A stretch of 64,000 bases of DNA from Sphagnum compactum (lineage: Eukaryota; Bryophyta; Sphagnopsida; Sphagnales), in contig OZ234496.1 in assembly GCA_965153455.1 (NCBI GenBank), positions 6,643,207-6,707,206 of the forward strand. The letters are read 5' to 3'. The position numbers and the translations under genes are program-made. The notes under the pieces were generated by a model that saw only the letters and a list, made by a program, of their open reading frames with translations, was not told the DNA's origin and ran no database searches. Position 1 is the stretch's first letter. Each line of letters starts with the position of its first letter. This document shows positions 23,043 through 34,100 of the stretch, in pieces.

Positions 23043-23822
23043 GATTTTTATTTTTTTCAATTAAAAAAAATTGGCAAATTTTTCCCAACAAATTAGCAAA
23101 ATTAGTTGAATTTACACTAGTTAACATGATTTGATTGATGTTACAAATTGCCACAAATAAAACCCAAATATGTGATACTTTGCTGAAGCAAGTGACACAT
23201 TTGTAATCTCACTTTTCTCTTTTTTGTTGTCTTCTTAGACGTTGCCAGAAACGTTCCCAGAGACGTTCCTTGATGTCCAGGAAGATGTTCCCATCGTATC
23301 AGCCTTCGGAAACGTTCCCATGGTGGTCGTCCCCAAAGAACGTACTTGCCAAAGCAGCCGCCTCCTCTCCCTCCTCCTTTGTGCTCGCAAAGCTCACACG
23401 CTGCTGCTGCTGCACGCACACTTCCGGTGTAGCAGCAAAACGGCCAAGAAATCCACGCGCGCACGCGGGCACTTGTAACCCATCTTGTTACGCGTGTGTG
23501 CAACAGCATTTCATGATGTTGTGTATTTTTGCAAGCCATTGGAAGAATTGTGCTTCAGAATTTCAAGGTGCTGTATGCATGTGCTGTGAAGAGGAAAGAA
23601 GAACCTTTTGCATGTGACTGTTGTGGTGATACATGTGATAGCTTCTCCTGTTGTTTGGTTGAAGGTGGAGGGCTCATAATTTCAAAGTGGGTTCTCGATT
23701 GGGTGCTTTGCATCAGGTGGATGCCAGAACTTGAGGGGAGGGAGAATCAATCTGGAGAGAGCATTGAACGGCAGCAGAGGAATCACCACTTGAAGAACTA
23801 GGACAAAACACATATAGCAGCC

Positions 23823-25355
23823 ATGGGTGTTGTTGGATTGAAAGACTTGGGAGCAGGCACAAGATGGAAAGGGGGGAGGGGAGTGGGATTTTTGTGGCAT
23901 TGGGTATGGCTTCTGAGCATGGCTGTTGCTGTGCTGTTGTTTTACTCATTCTCTATTCTTGGCCTGCTTCCCTGCTCACAAATGTATAGTGGTCAGAAGG
24001 TTGTCAACACTGCAGAACCAGAGTGGTCTGGGGATTTGCGGGAGCTTCAAACGGCATGGAATCGACTGTGCTATGGCCCTCCTCCTGATTTCATGAGAAT
24101 TGCCTTGTTTGTGAAAAAATGGCCAATGGGTGGAATACCTGGGGGACTGGAGAGGCATGCGATGACATTGCATAGGGTGCTTGCAGACCGTGGGCATGAG
24201 ATCCATGTCTTCACCATGTCTGCAGATGGCCAAGAATTTGACGATCACATTGATAAAAACCTTCACATCCATTTCTTCAAGCCCAATGCTGGAGGCACAT
24301 TTGACTACAGTGAAGCTTGGGAGCAGTTCTCCAAGATGAATTCATCAAATCCCTTTGACATTGTGCACTCAGAAAGTGTGGCCCTTCCTCATTGGCGTGC
24401 GCGAGACATCTCCAGCTTGGCAGCCTCTTGGCATGGCATTGCATTTGAGGTTATTCATAGTGACATTGTACAAGACCTCATTCGCAAGCCTGCTGAACCT
24501 CGAAGTATGGAATTGCAACAAAGCATGTCTGGCAGGCTTGCACGTGTTGCAGATGAAGTTCGCTTTTTCCACAACTACCATCACCATGTGGCAACTAGTG
24601 ACTATGTGGGTGATGTGCTTCACACTATTTATGAGCTGCCATTAAGAGATGTGCACATCATTCTGAATGGGGTTGACGAAGCAAAGTTCCATCCTGATCC
24701 AGCAAAGGGTGCCGCATTTCGCACCAAGTACGGGGTGCCAACTAATGCCAGCCTTGTGCTTGGGGCAGCTGGCCGGCTGGTCAGAGACAAGGGTCACCCT
24801 CTTTTGTTTGAAGCATTTTCCAAGATTGTGAAGAAGCACAAAGATGTGTACCTTCTGATTGCAGGGAGTGGGCCATGGGGCGATCGCTATGAGGAGCTTG
24901 CCCCAAACGCCAAGACTGTAGGTCCAATGACACCTATTGAGCTCGCAGAGTTTTACAATGCAATTGACATTTTTGTGAACCCAACACTGCGGTCACAAGG
25001 CCTTGATCACACATTACTGGAGGCAATGCAATGTGGCAAACCCCTGTTGGCAACCCACTTCTCGAGCATCACTTGGAGTGTGATCATCAACAAAAACTTT
25101 GGCTACACCTTCTCACCAAATGTTGAGTCGCTTATTACAGCTCTAGAATCAGTCATTCAAGACGGGAAAGCAACCCTACAAACTAAGGGTCAAGTGTGCC
25201 TGGATTATGCGTCATTCATGTTCACAGCCACCAAGATGGGGTCCTCATACGAGCGTCTTTTCCTCTGCATGAAGAACACAACTTATTGCCATTATCCACT
25301 GCCCACGGATTGCCCAGTCCCTGAGAAGAGGTATCAATACTTCATCTCCTCATGA
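23823..25355 (+). CDS. Family GT4 glycosyltransferase, type II membrane protein
   Basis: Intronless, 510 residues. Residues 1-24 are cytosolic and basic, followed by a signal-anchor helix (about 25-50, WHWVWLLSMAVAVLLFYSF), predicting a Golgi or ER type II protein with a lumenal catalytic domain. The GT-B fold begins with RIALFVKKWPMGGIPGGLER (about 97-116), where the Gly-rich loop follows the first strand. HGIAFE and HHHVATSDY lie in the N-lobe. The C-lobe has HIILNGVDEAKF, LGAAGRLVRDKGHPLLFEAF, IAGSGPWGDRYEEL and QGLDHTLLEAMQCGKPLLAT. The usual E-x7-E motif reads Q-x7-E here; I recall the same form in the plant At3g10630-like group, so it is probably a family trait. Donor and acceptor are unknown. 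The start is the first ATG of the frame, about 20 bp after the stop of a 90-codon upstream frame that could reduce translation. Confidence 0.9.
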   Translation: MGVVGLKDLGAGTRWKGGRGVGFLWHWVWLLSMAVAVLLFYSFSILGLLPCSQMYSGQKVVNTAEPEWSGDLRELQTAWNRLCYGPPPDFMRIALFVKKWPMGGIPGGLERHAMTLHRVLADRGHEIHVFTMSADGQEFDDHIDKNLHIHFFKPNAGGTFDYSEAWEQFSKMNSSNPFDIVHSESVALPHWRARDISSLAASWHGIAFEVIHSDIVQDLIRKPAEPRSMELQQSMSGRLARVADEVRFFHNYHHHVATSDYVGDVLHTIYELPLRDVHIILNGVDEAKFHPDPAKGAAFRTKYGVPTNASLVLGAAGRLVRDKGHPLLFEAFSKIVKKHKDVYLLIAGSGPWGDRYEELAPNAKTVGPMTPIELAEFYNAIDIFVNPTLRSQGLDHTLLEAMQCGKPLLATHFSSITWSVIINKNFGYTFSPNVESLITALESVIQDGKATLQTKGQVCLDYASFMFTATKMGSSYERLFLCMKNTTYCHYPLPTDCPVPEKRYQYFISS

Positions 25356-26744
25356 GAACAATTGTATGATTGTTCAGCAGATCGTGATAATTTTTGTTTG
25401 CTGCTGCAATTCAGCTTAGAGATTCAAATGCAAATCTCATGCAAGTGGATGGACAAACTTTTTTTTCAGTACACATTTTTCTTGCAGCAAAAAGTTGATG
25501 CATAAAATGATGATGATCAGGCTTAATGCAACAGCTGTACCAAGTCCACAAACAAAGTGATATGTGAATGTCATTAGTTTCTCACAAACTGCAAGTCTAG
25601 CTATCATCATGCATCATTTTGTGAACAATGTAAGTCTAGCAGCTTGGTTCTTGGCAAAATGATTGGCAACAAGTCAGTGTGCTTGTCCAGATATAGTTGG
25701 TGTTGAATGCAGAGGAGTGGTAAACAGCTGCATGTCAAAGATCTTTCTTTCTTTAAATGCATTAGTGTTGTAGTTTCACATGCAAGCAGGAAGGCTGGGC
25801 AGGGTTTTTGGAGCATTGAATACTAGAGAAAAACTCTGGATCTGCTATAATTGTGACATGTACAACAACATTTTGTGCATGATCTATTTTTGTCACCCTC
25901 AAAATAATTTCTCTTTTAATAAAATTTCCCTCCAAACAGTCCATGGAATTCCATGCAAGTTATATCTGATCTGATAATCACACACACATACACAACATGG
26001 GAGGTAGGAACAAGACCTGTGCATCCAGACTTAGTGCCAGACTTAAAGTACCTCCATCACCAAGCAAACAAAACATAAGAAGAAGAGCATGCACCATTGC
26101 ACATATAGGTCATTGCAAGGAACAAGAGCACATTCAGAGAAGGCCATGATTGCAAGGAACAATTAAGTGCACATCCAGAGAGATTCACCCCAAGCAAATA
26201 AAACACAAGAAAAAGAGCACGCACCATTACACAGACACAGAGGCCATTGCTGTTCTTGTGAAACAGATTCAGATCATGTTCAGTCCCAATTTATTGAGCT
26301 AGAAACAACCCATCTGATCCCACCAGTCAGTCTTTTTGCAGAGAGCTAAGAAGTTCAAGACAATCACAAACTGATGCTCTTCTCCCTCCTGAGATTGCAT
26401 CTTTCGAGCAGCAGTGATCCAACTAGATTTGCTGTTGAAGTCAAAGCAGACCATGCTCTAAGTTGATTGACATCTTTGGAGCATTCTTTGTTTGTAGCAG
26501 ATTTTATGTTGAAATCAGTAACTACTACTAGGAACTTGGTTGGAGTTACCTCAGCTGGCTGGGCTGGAAGCAATCTTTGCTTCGGTTCTGGAGTTGTGGC
26601 AAGCTGCAATGGATGTTGCTGCCGCATTATTTTATGTGCATATATTTTCTCTCTGGGTTGAGATCTAGAAGTCTGGCCTGAGCTCTGCTTGCATTGCTGG
26701 CTTGTTGGTGCAGCATTGTGATTTTTTGATTTTTTGTTTGTTTT
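25356..26744. other. Convergent intergenic region, GT4 and dirigent 3' flanks
   Basis: No gene seen. It should contain both 3' untranslated regions. An imperfect direct repeat is visible: CCAAGCAAACAAAACATAAG with GCATGCACCATTGCACA at about 26058-26110 recurs as CCAAGCAAATAAAACACAAG with GCACGCACCATTACACA at about 26192-26240. Confidence 0.5.
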
Positions 26745-27446
26745 TCAGTTGGGACCTTGATGGTAGAGATGGAGTCTGACATAGAGAACACTGCAATTGG
26801 CACTTGACGACGACGTTGCTGCTGCTGCTGCTGCGGTCTTGAACTGAGCATAACCACTCTTGTACCGGAAGTCTTCGGTGCCACCGACGACAGGGATTTC
26901 GCGTTCCGGCAATCGGTAACCATCGGCTCCTTGGAGGTTGATGGTTCCTCGGTGGAACGCATCGTTGATGATGATGGTGCACAGTACCATCACGTTGTCC
27001 CCACTCAAAGAATTGGCCACAAACATGCCCTGTGCTCGTCCGAATACTGGGGAACTCAGCGATGGCCCCACTGTGAGAGGATCATCGAACACAAAAACAC
27101 TCCCAAACCCTCCAATTCCGTTGTTGTCGCTGGTGGTAGTGGTGCCATTATTGTTGTTGTTGTTGTTGCTATTGCTGGTGGCATTGTTGTTGTTGTTCCC
27201 AGCACCACCACCATAGCTGATCGCTGGGATTGCCGTTGCATTCTTGGTGCCCACCATGTCATGCCAGTAGAAACTGTACAAAAAGAACTCTGGTTTTTTC
27301 TTGTGTACAACAACAACATCACCTGCTGGTGGATCATCTGAAGCATGGGAAGAAGCAGCAGCAGCATCAGGAAGGTATGCAAGACATGCCAGACTTATTA
27401 GTGCCTGAGCCATCACCATAACCAAGCTTAAGATTGATCTTGTCAT
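26745..27446 (-). CDS. Dirigent-domain protein with Asn-rich insertion
   Basis: Intronless, 233 residues. Residues 1-30 form a secretion signal (LSLVMVMAQALISLACLAYL, ending in AAAA), so the protein should be apoplastic. The dirigent barrel follows: FYWHDMVGTKNATAI (about 59-73), GFGSVFVFDDPLTVGP (about 113-128), VFGRAQGMFVAN, and PVVGGTEDFRYKSGYAQFK near the C-terminus. Family members guide stereoselective coupling of phenoxy radicals in lignan, lignin and related pathways; the substrate here cannot be told. Between the first two motifs lies an unusual Gly/Asn/Thr-rich loop (about residues 78-110) with runs of Asn encoded by GTT/AAC microsatellite DNA (27130-27200). A second low-complexity Ala/Ser run precedes the last strand. 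Both look like replication-slippage insertions in surface loops. Confidence 0.93.
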   Translation of the reverse strand: MTRSILSLVMVMAQALISLACLAYLPDAAAASSHASDDPPAGDVVVVHKKKPEFFLYSFYWHDMVGTKNATAIPAISYGGGAGNNNNNATSNSNNNNNNNGTTTTSDNNGIGGFGSVFVFDDPLTVGPSLSSPVFGRAQGMFVANSLSGDNVMVLCTIIINDAFHRGTINLQGADGYRLPEREIPVVGGTEDFRYKSGYAQFKTAAAAAATSSSSANCSVLYVRLHLYHQGPN

Positions 27447-28176
27447 CCTAGTTTCTCACAACACACTCACAAAGCACTCAACAACCCCACAGCCGCAGCA
27501 GCAAAGCTCACGTGCAAATCAAAGTCTCCGGCAAAACAACAAACATCAGCAGCTCTGACAGACTAGGGGTGAAGAATATGAGAAGAAAAATCTGACGAGA
27601 GAAAATCATGGAGTTGGGTAATGGAGAGGCAACTCCAAAGTGGGATCTCAAGACTTAAATAAACTCTGGAAGAGTGATGCAAGATTGATGATGAACGAAG
27701 CAAGAAAGGAAAGGAAGGGAAGGAAACTTGGAAGGAAGAAAGGATTCAAGAGTCTAATGTAACAGTCAGCTGGCCTGAAATTTCATTCAAGAACTCCTCC
27801 TCCTCCTCCTCTTGTACCTCAAGGCAAAAGTCCAAGAAGATCTAAGAACCTCTAACATAACAGTAGACTGTTGTCATTGAATTTTCAGCTGCTTGTATGG
27901 ACTTTCTTCTTCTTCTTCTTGTGGATCACATCTCCAGATGTGTCTATCTATCTGTCTGTCTGTCTGTCTCTCTGCAAAGGAAATGTTTTGACAGTTCCGT
28001 AATTGCAGATTCACAAAGTCATGAAGAAAGAGATTTAGCTAGATGATTTTCCAGGATCCTTGAACATCATGCTTGATGGGCACGCACAACACATGGAAAC
28101 AGCAGGAAGGAAGAACTCTTGGAAGGCATTTCTTTCAAACTCTCCATTTGCTCAGTGCTTGACATGATCTGCCATA
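27447..28176. other. Dirigent promoter and V-ATPase 3' flank
   Basis: The segment should hold the promoter of the minus-strand dirigent gene and the 3' flank of the V-ATPase gene. A TATA-like TATTTAAG (reverse strand, about 27653-27660) lies ~210 bp upstream of the dirigent ATG. Microsatellites (CTC)n at about 27794-27810, (TTC)n at about 27905-27920 and (TCTA/TCTG)n at 27942-27972 are present. Confidence 0.5.
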
Positions 28177-31100
28177 TCAACCCCCATGCACAAGAGTCTG
28201 GATTGACAGAGGATTGAACATGTAGCCATCCCCTGTGTAGAACTTGTTCTGGAACTCCACCCAGTGCAGCCTCAGCGCATGCAAGAATGCGCTCAAGGTT
28301 TCCATGATGAGCAACACCATCACAGTTGCACATGCAAATGTGAATAGCCCCATGCCCCGGATGAGTGGGTTTGAGTACCTGAACATAATATGTCACTGCC
28401 AGAAGATCACATAGAATTCGCTTGACAAACAATCATGTTTCTAGTTGGTTGTTTCAGATCTCTGTATCAACACTACAAGAGAGCATGGTTTTTCTTACAC
28501 AAAAGGCCACCGCTCATGACACGTGTGAGGTAAACTTTGTGGTTTCATCCATTACAATGTACAATATGTGACCTGCTTATTGTGGCAGATATTACATGAA
28601 AATTACAACTTGACATGTGTCATGAGCCACAGCCTTTTGTGTGAGAAAAACCGCATTTGCTGTAGTGCAAGAATTGAATGTGCATTTTGTCATAAGAATT
28701 TCCACTTCTATCATCAGCACACAAGAAGAATTGTTACCAGCTGATTGAAAACACAACAGACATGCAAATTTTTTTGTACCAGCAGCAGCAATAATAGCTG
28801 CTTATGGTTCTGGACATTATTGTATCTGCAAGGTGGCAGAAGGGGGGGAACCTCACAGAGATAGATGTGTGTTGGTAAATTTACTTACGAGAAGGAAAGT
28901 AAGAGAATTCTGTCGTAGAATACAGATGACAGTTGTGAATGAGCTAGACTGCACAACAATCAAATCACAAAATTTGTATGAGGGGAGATTGATGCATAAT
29001 GGGTTCAGAGATAAAGGACATGTGCTCATCAATTCAAGCAACTCATGAACACAATCAGGAAACCGAGAACTTAGGCTATGTATGTGTAAGACTCTTAAAT
29101 AAATTGCCATTTAAACCTTGATCATGGTGATCAACCCAATGATCTCCACTTTCAATGGAGCAATCTAAGACTTTGAGGACTTGTAGCAGCAATGTGGAGG
29201 GGGGGGAGTGGAGAAGGAGAGAAGGAAAGAGGAAATTTCAGTAGTAGTACCTGAGGGCCCATAAACGCAAGTAGGAAGCAGTGTTTGAAACAGCACCTAA
29301 AACAAACTCTATAGTGTGAATCATTTGATGCACCAGTACTTCACTGAGCTCAAAGTTCTCATCTTCATCATGCTCATGCTCCAGGTCAATGGAATCTGTG
29401 TCAGAGCCTCCAAGCACCCCGTACGCTCGTCCCTGGACCTTCTGTTACTCATTTGGGTACTGTTCAGAACTTGCTGCTGGACCATTATTGTTTGTATAAT
29501 AAGATCCAAGAATGATGATGATGATGCAATCCGCATGTTAAAGAGTTATCCATAAAGTCGCTGATCTGGGGGCGAGAACCCCCAGTTTGCCAAAACGCAG
29601 CTTGAAATTAATTAACGGGGGTCTAAACAAGTGCACAGGGATTTAATGGGGGTTGAAACTGCTATGACCATCAAAATCGGTGGTCCTAGGATTTTCTTCC
29701 TGAGTTCTAGATTTCATCGCTGCTAATAATCTATTCATAGAATTTTTCAAACCCTGTGCAATAATAACAGAATTTCAGTATTTGAAACCCTGTTTTGACA
29801 AAAGGGTTGCTGACTTTGTGGACACACAGGGGTTGGGGTTGAAACAAGGGTCCAAAGGCAAGATTAGTTTGTGGATAACTTGAATACCTATGAAATTGCA
29901 GAGAAATCTCCACAACAACAATTTCAAGGATAAACATCACAATTATACACCTAAAGAAAGAGCCCATCTTGGCTTGAAATTGAATGACTCGGGTACTAAG
30001 TGAGGTAGTTACTGTACCTGAAGGTGCAGCTTCTGCAACTTAAAGGGCTTTGGAAATAGCATCCATGGCACTGCTACTATAGCTAATAAGACAAGCATCA
30101 CCTGAACAGCACCAATAAAACAACAACATCAACCCACTGTCAGACTGTTCTGTGTCAGACTTTGCATTACTGTCATGTATGTATGCAAGCAATTCTTTTG
30201 TGCAAATTCATAGTTGTGTGAAACAAATGAGTGCATCATGAACCTGGATTGCTGTGGCAAGAAAGCAAGGTTTCTTAATAAAATCAGAAGTCTACTGACA
30301 GTGGAAAAAAGATGTTCACATTTCTCTCCCTCTCTCTCTCTCTCTCTCATACTTCCAAACCCATCTACTTTGCACTTTTGCGCATATGGCACAAAAGCCT
30401 TCAAGTGTCTTGAGGTTTACACAAATGCTATATATGGTGACTTCATCAACCTGAAACAATTAGAGCACATTATTGAAACTGAGCTATGTAGATATTTTAT
30501 GCACAGGATGTAACTGTGCCTGAAAATTGGATTGACCCCAGAAGAGTTGATCTTCCCCAAGATCGCTCCCAGGACTCAAAAACATATAGATAATGACGTG
30601 GTAGAGATCTGCTTTGCTTCCCTGACACCACTTTATGAGAATAAGTATTGAAAGGTATCCAAACAGAGCGTTGAGGAACAGCAGCTGAGGAACAAATTGG
30701 TACCTGCCACAAACAGGCCCAGTAGCACACTTCACTCTCTTCCTCAGATTCCTTTTTTTTCTTGGTTGCAACTCTTGGACTCAGTGTCATTGTGCACAAT
30801 TTTCAATTGACTTGCTTTGGTATTATTACGAAAGCAAAAACTTCCCAAGCCTGAACCTTCAAACAAGCCAGACCATGGTTCCTCACCAGATATCAAGCTT
30901 GTTGTGGAAGAACTTGGCATTCCACCAACTGAGGATAACGCCCAGGTTCATTTGAGTTATACCCATCAGAATTGACATCTTCATTTTCATGGAGTTAAGG
31001 AAGGGCAGCTCAGATCGTGATCCATGCCATGCAGGATCAACTCCAAATGGGTACGGATTATAGGACCACTTGATTAGTCCAGCTGAATGTGCATCACTGT

Positions 31101-34100
31101 AAAAGGATGATCACCTTAATTCCCCAACATGACCAGTATGGAAATCTACCATACAAATTTCCCTCTTTCTTTCTCTTCTCTCTCACTGTTGTTATCTTCC
31201 TCATCCAAAGTGCACATGAACTCAGTTCCATGCATTGTGATGTACTGTGCTGATTGATTGATGGCTCTTGAAAAGCATGTGAATAATACCGCAGAAAGAA
31301 GCCCAGAGATCAGAAACCCAATGTAGACTTTCTCTTTTAAGAATTTATCACAGTTCAAAGTCAGATTTAAACTATTAACCTGCAAGTTGGGTCTCGGCAT
31401 TGATAGGCTGACGTCCAGAATGAGAATGGGACTGAAAGGAACTCGTTGTAGATCAGACCTGTGTAGATGGAGAAAAAGGACATCAAAAGAATTACATATC
31501 GTCCTCCAAACACCATCTCCATTATGTCACCCAATTTCTGTCACAAGAGAGATCTGCTTCAGCTGAAAAGCGCATTACCTCATTACATCAAAATATAGGG
31601 CATAATAAATATACATGAAAATTGCAGAGAAAAAAAACTCCACAACAATAATTTGAAGATAGCCATGATTCTGTTGGTTCCAGTCAAACCAAAATGAAAC
31701 AGCACAACAAGAATGTAAAGTGCTAGATCAACATTGAAATATCAGCAGAAAAAACATGCGTATTCAGATGTGGAACAAAGCAATTAGTGGCAATTCACCT
31801 TACTCTCAAATTTCTTCTCATTGCAGATAAGGTATAAGGATGCAACCATCATCACTATTCCATGGGCCCAATCACCAAACATAACCGCAAACAGGAAAGG
31901 GAAAGTAACAATTGTAAAACATCCGGGATTGACCTCTTGGTATCGTGCCACCCTACATAATTGTTTTTAATATTTAGAACCCACGCTTCTCTGCAGTCAG
32001 CTTCAAACTATTGAGTGCATACAGATGATGTCAATCTGAAGAAACCTGAGTCCCTTGTTTGCTCCCCTATGTACCTCTCACCTTTGTATAGGTATTCAAT
32101 TTAATTATTCAGAGATAACTAAGAATTTCCAAAGCAATCAAGCATCCTTCTTTTTGAAATTTAGCAGCATTTTCTGTTCAGAAAAATTAAAAAACAAAAA
32201 AAAGAAACCTATGTGCAAAAAGTTAATGCGCATTTCTCGAGGCTTGGCAAAACCATTTGCTTCATGACAACAGGTGTGATATAATAATTTTGTTGTCTAC
32301 CTTACTATGATCTCAAGAGCACTTTGTTGAATTTGCCAAAAGCGCCTCACCCATAAGCACTGACGATTTCTTGGAAAGCGGAAGTGAACTTGTTTACTTC
32401 ATGGAATGTTGGAGGTGACTCCTTGGTTTGCAGAACCTGGAAAATGGTATTCACTTGCGCATTGCAATCGAATGCAGCTCTATGCAAGGCATCCTGTATC
32501 TGCTCCCCAGTCCCATGAAGCAACCCAATACACAGCTCAATGAGATACCCACTAAATCTCTGAGCCACAACTACTGACAAACATAACCAGAACAGTACTT
32601 AAACATGAGCATAACTCTCAAGGAAGAAAACCTCATAATGTATATACCTTAGGCTTGGCAGTAACAGGACACCAACCCTCAGCCACAAGGCACTTGTGAG
32701 TGACATCAACACTTAGCATGTTCAGTGTGTGATACACTGCCTTCTCTCTCTGCACCTGTTATCACCCATGTTTTTAATGTAAACTCAATTTGTGCAACTG
32801 ATTTTGCCAATCTATTTCACAAAACAAAATTTGCAGCTTGGTGAAATTGTACTACATATCAAAAACTTGTTTCTAAACAAAACAGACAACTAAGACTTGG
32901 AGCAAGGATATGCAAATTTACCATCACAATCCAGTGGTCCAGATTGTACCCAATGCTGGTTAAAACATTGTCACGATGATCCATGCCCACATTTAGAGTA
33001 GTCTGAAGCTCAACCAACCTTGTTCTCACCTGTAACCTCAGAACAACTCACATTGTCAGAAGGTGGCAATGGGTGTTTCTGCAGATGAAGGTTTCAAACA
33101 AGTTATCCATGAATCTGATAATTAATTTTTGATGAGTCCTAATATTAGTACCTCAGAAATCATCTGCCGTTGCTGTCTAGCATCCTCAGGAAAATGATAC
33201 CGATTGGCGCCAAAAGCATCACAGATTTTTGTGATCTTCATGCGGGACCAGTCTCCAGCAAAGAACACAATAAAAACAGTCTTCTCAATCTGCATTTTTC
33301 TAGCCAAACAGGACCAAAAAATTTTACACAACATCCTGACAGAACTTGAGCAAGGAGGAAAAATTGAACATTGGCTGCAATTACAATAAAATGACCCACT
33401 GCAAGTGTAACCATGTGCTTATGGATCATTTTATCCTGTTTAGACCACGTCATCAAACTCATCAATAGTGACAGAAAACGTCACCTTATCACCAGTGGCA
33501 GGATCGATAATAGGTTGCTCAATGGCAGCACTCTTCAAAAACATGTTACCACGAGTGGCACGGAAAATAATTTGCTCAAATGTCACAAACTTTGACCTTG
33601 ACACTACACCTGTTATGAACCCCAGGTTGCCATGCTTTGATGGATCTGTCTGCATTTCCTGTGACATCCCTCCCCTCCTCAGCACTCTCATGAATACTAG
33701 GTTTGAAATTGGGGTGTCCTGCAATAATGTGTAGAAGAAAAGAATATATGATTCATGTGGTTAGCCGTTTATGTAAATTTGAGAAGCATAGTACTACTAC
33801 ACCTGTTCAAGGAGAAGGGGACGATTCCTGTCCTCCCCATGTATTGATGACCTTGACATAACCCCACTCTGTCGCCGAACTTCTGTTTCATACCATGCTG
33901 AACTGAAGAAGGAACCTGCCTGCACCACCACACATGTCATGATGCAGCATGAATGTGGGCAGTGCTCAAGTAGATTTCAAGCATCTTAGTTTCTGTCGAC
34001 AGGATTTTCAACTATTGGATTTCAACAAGTTTTGCTCAATTTGTATACTCGGGTAAAACAGGGTGCATAGATCAAATGTACCTTTTGTAACACTTGTGCA

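Larger units (their letters stand above)
20051..23822. other. Intergenic DNA between DUF1218 and GT4 genes
   Basis: No convincing gene. It carries a ~101 bp tandem duplication (21062-21255), copy B of a dispersed repeat (22300-22552), a short MITE (22905-23042) and the GC-richer probable promoter and leader of the GT4 gene (about 23240-23822). The open frame 23529-23801 could act as an upstream ORF to the glycosyltransferase, but it has no recognisable domain. Confidence 0.5.

Noticed and set aside
26931-27341. 136-codon plus-strand frame
   Set aside because: It is antisense to the dirigent gene; its Val-rich runs mirror the Asn codon repeat on the coding strand.
28067-28432. 121-codon minus-strand frame overlapping the last V-ATPase exon
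   Set aside because: Wrong frame; the family sequence [20 protein letters not shown] is in another frame of the same DNA.
31146-31400. 84-codon minus-strand frame within the V-ATPase gene
   Set aside because: It lies mostly in the intron between exons 12 and 13 and is not in the frame of the adjoining exon.
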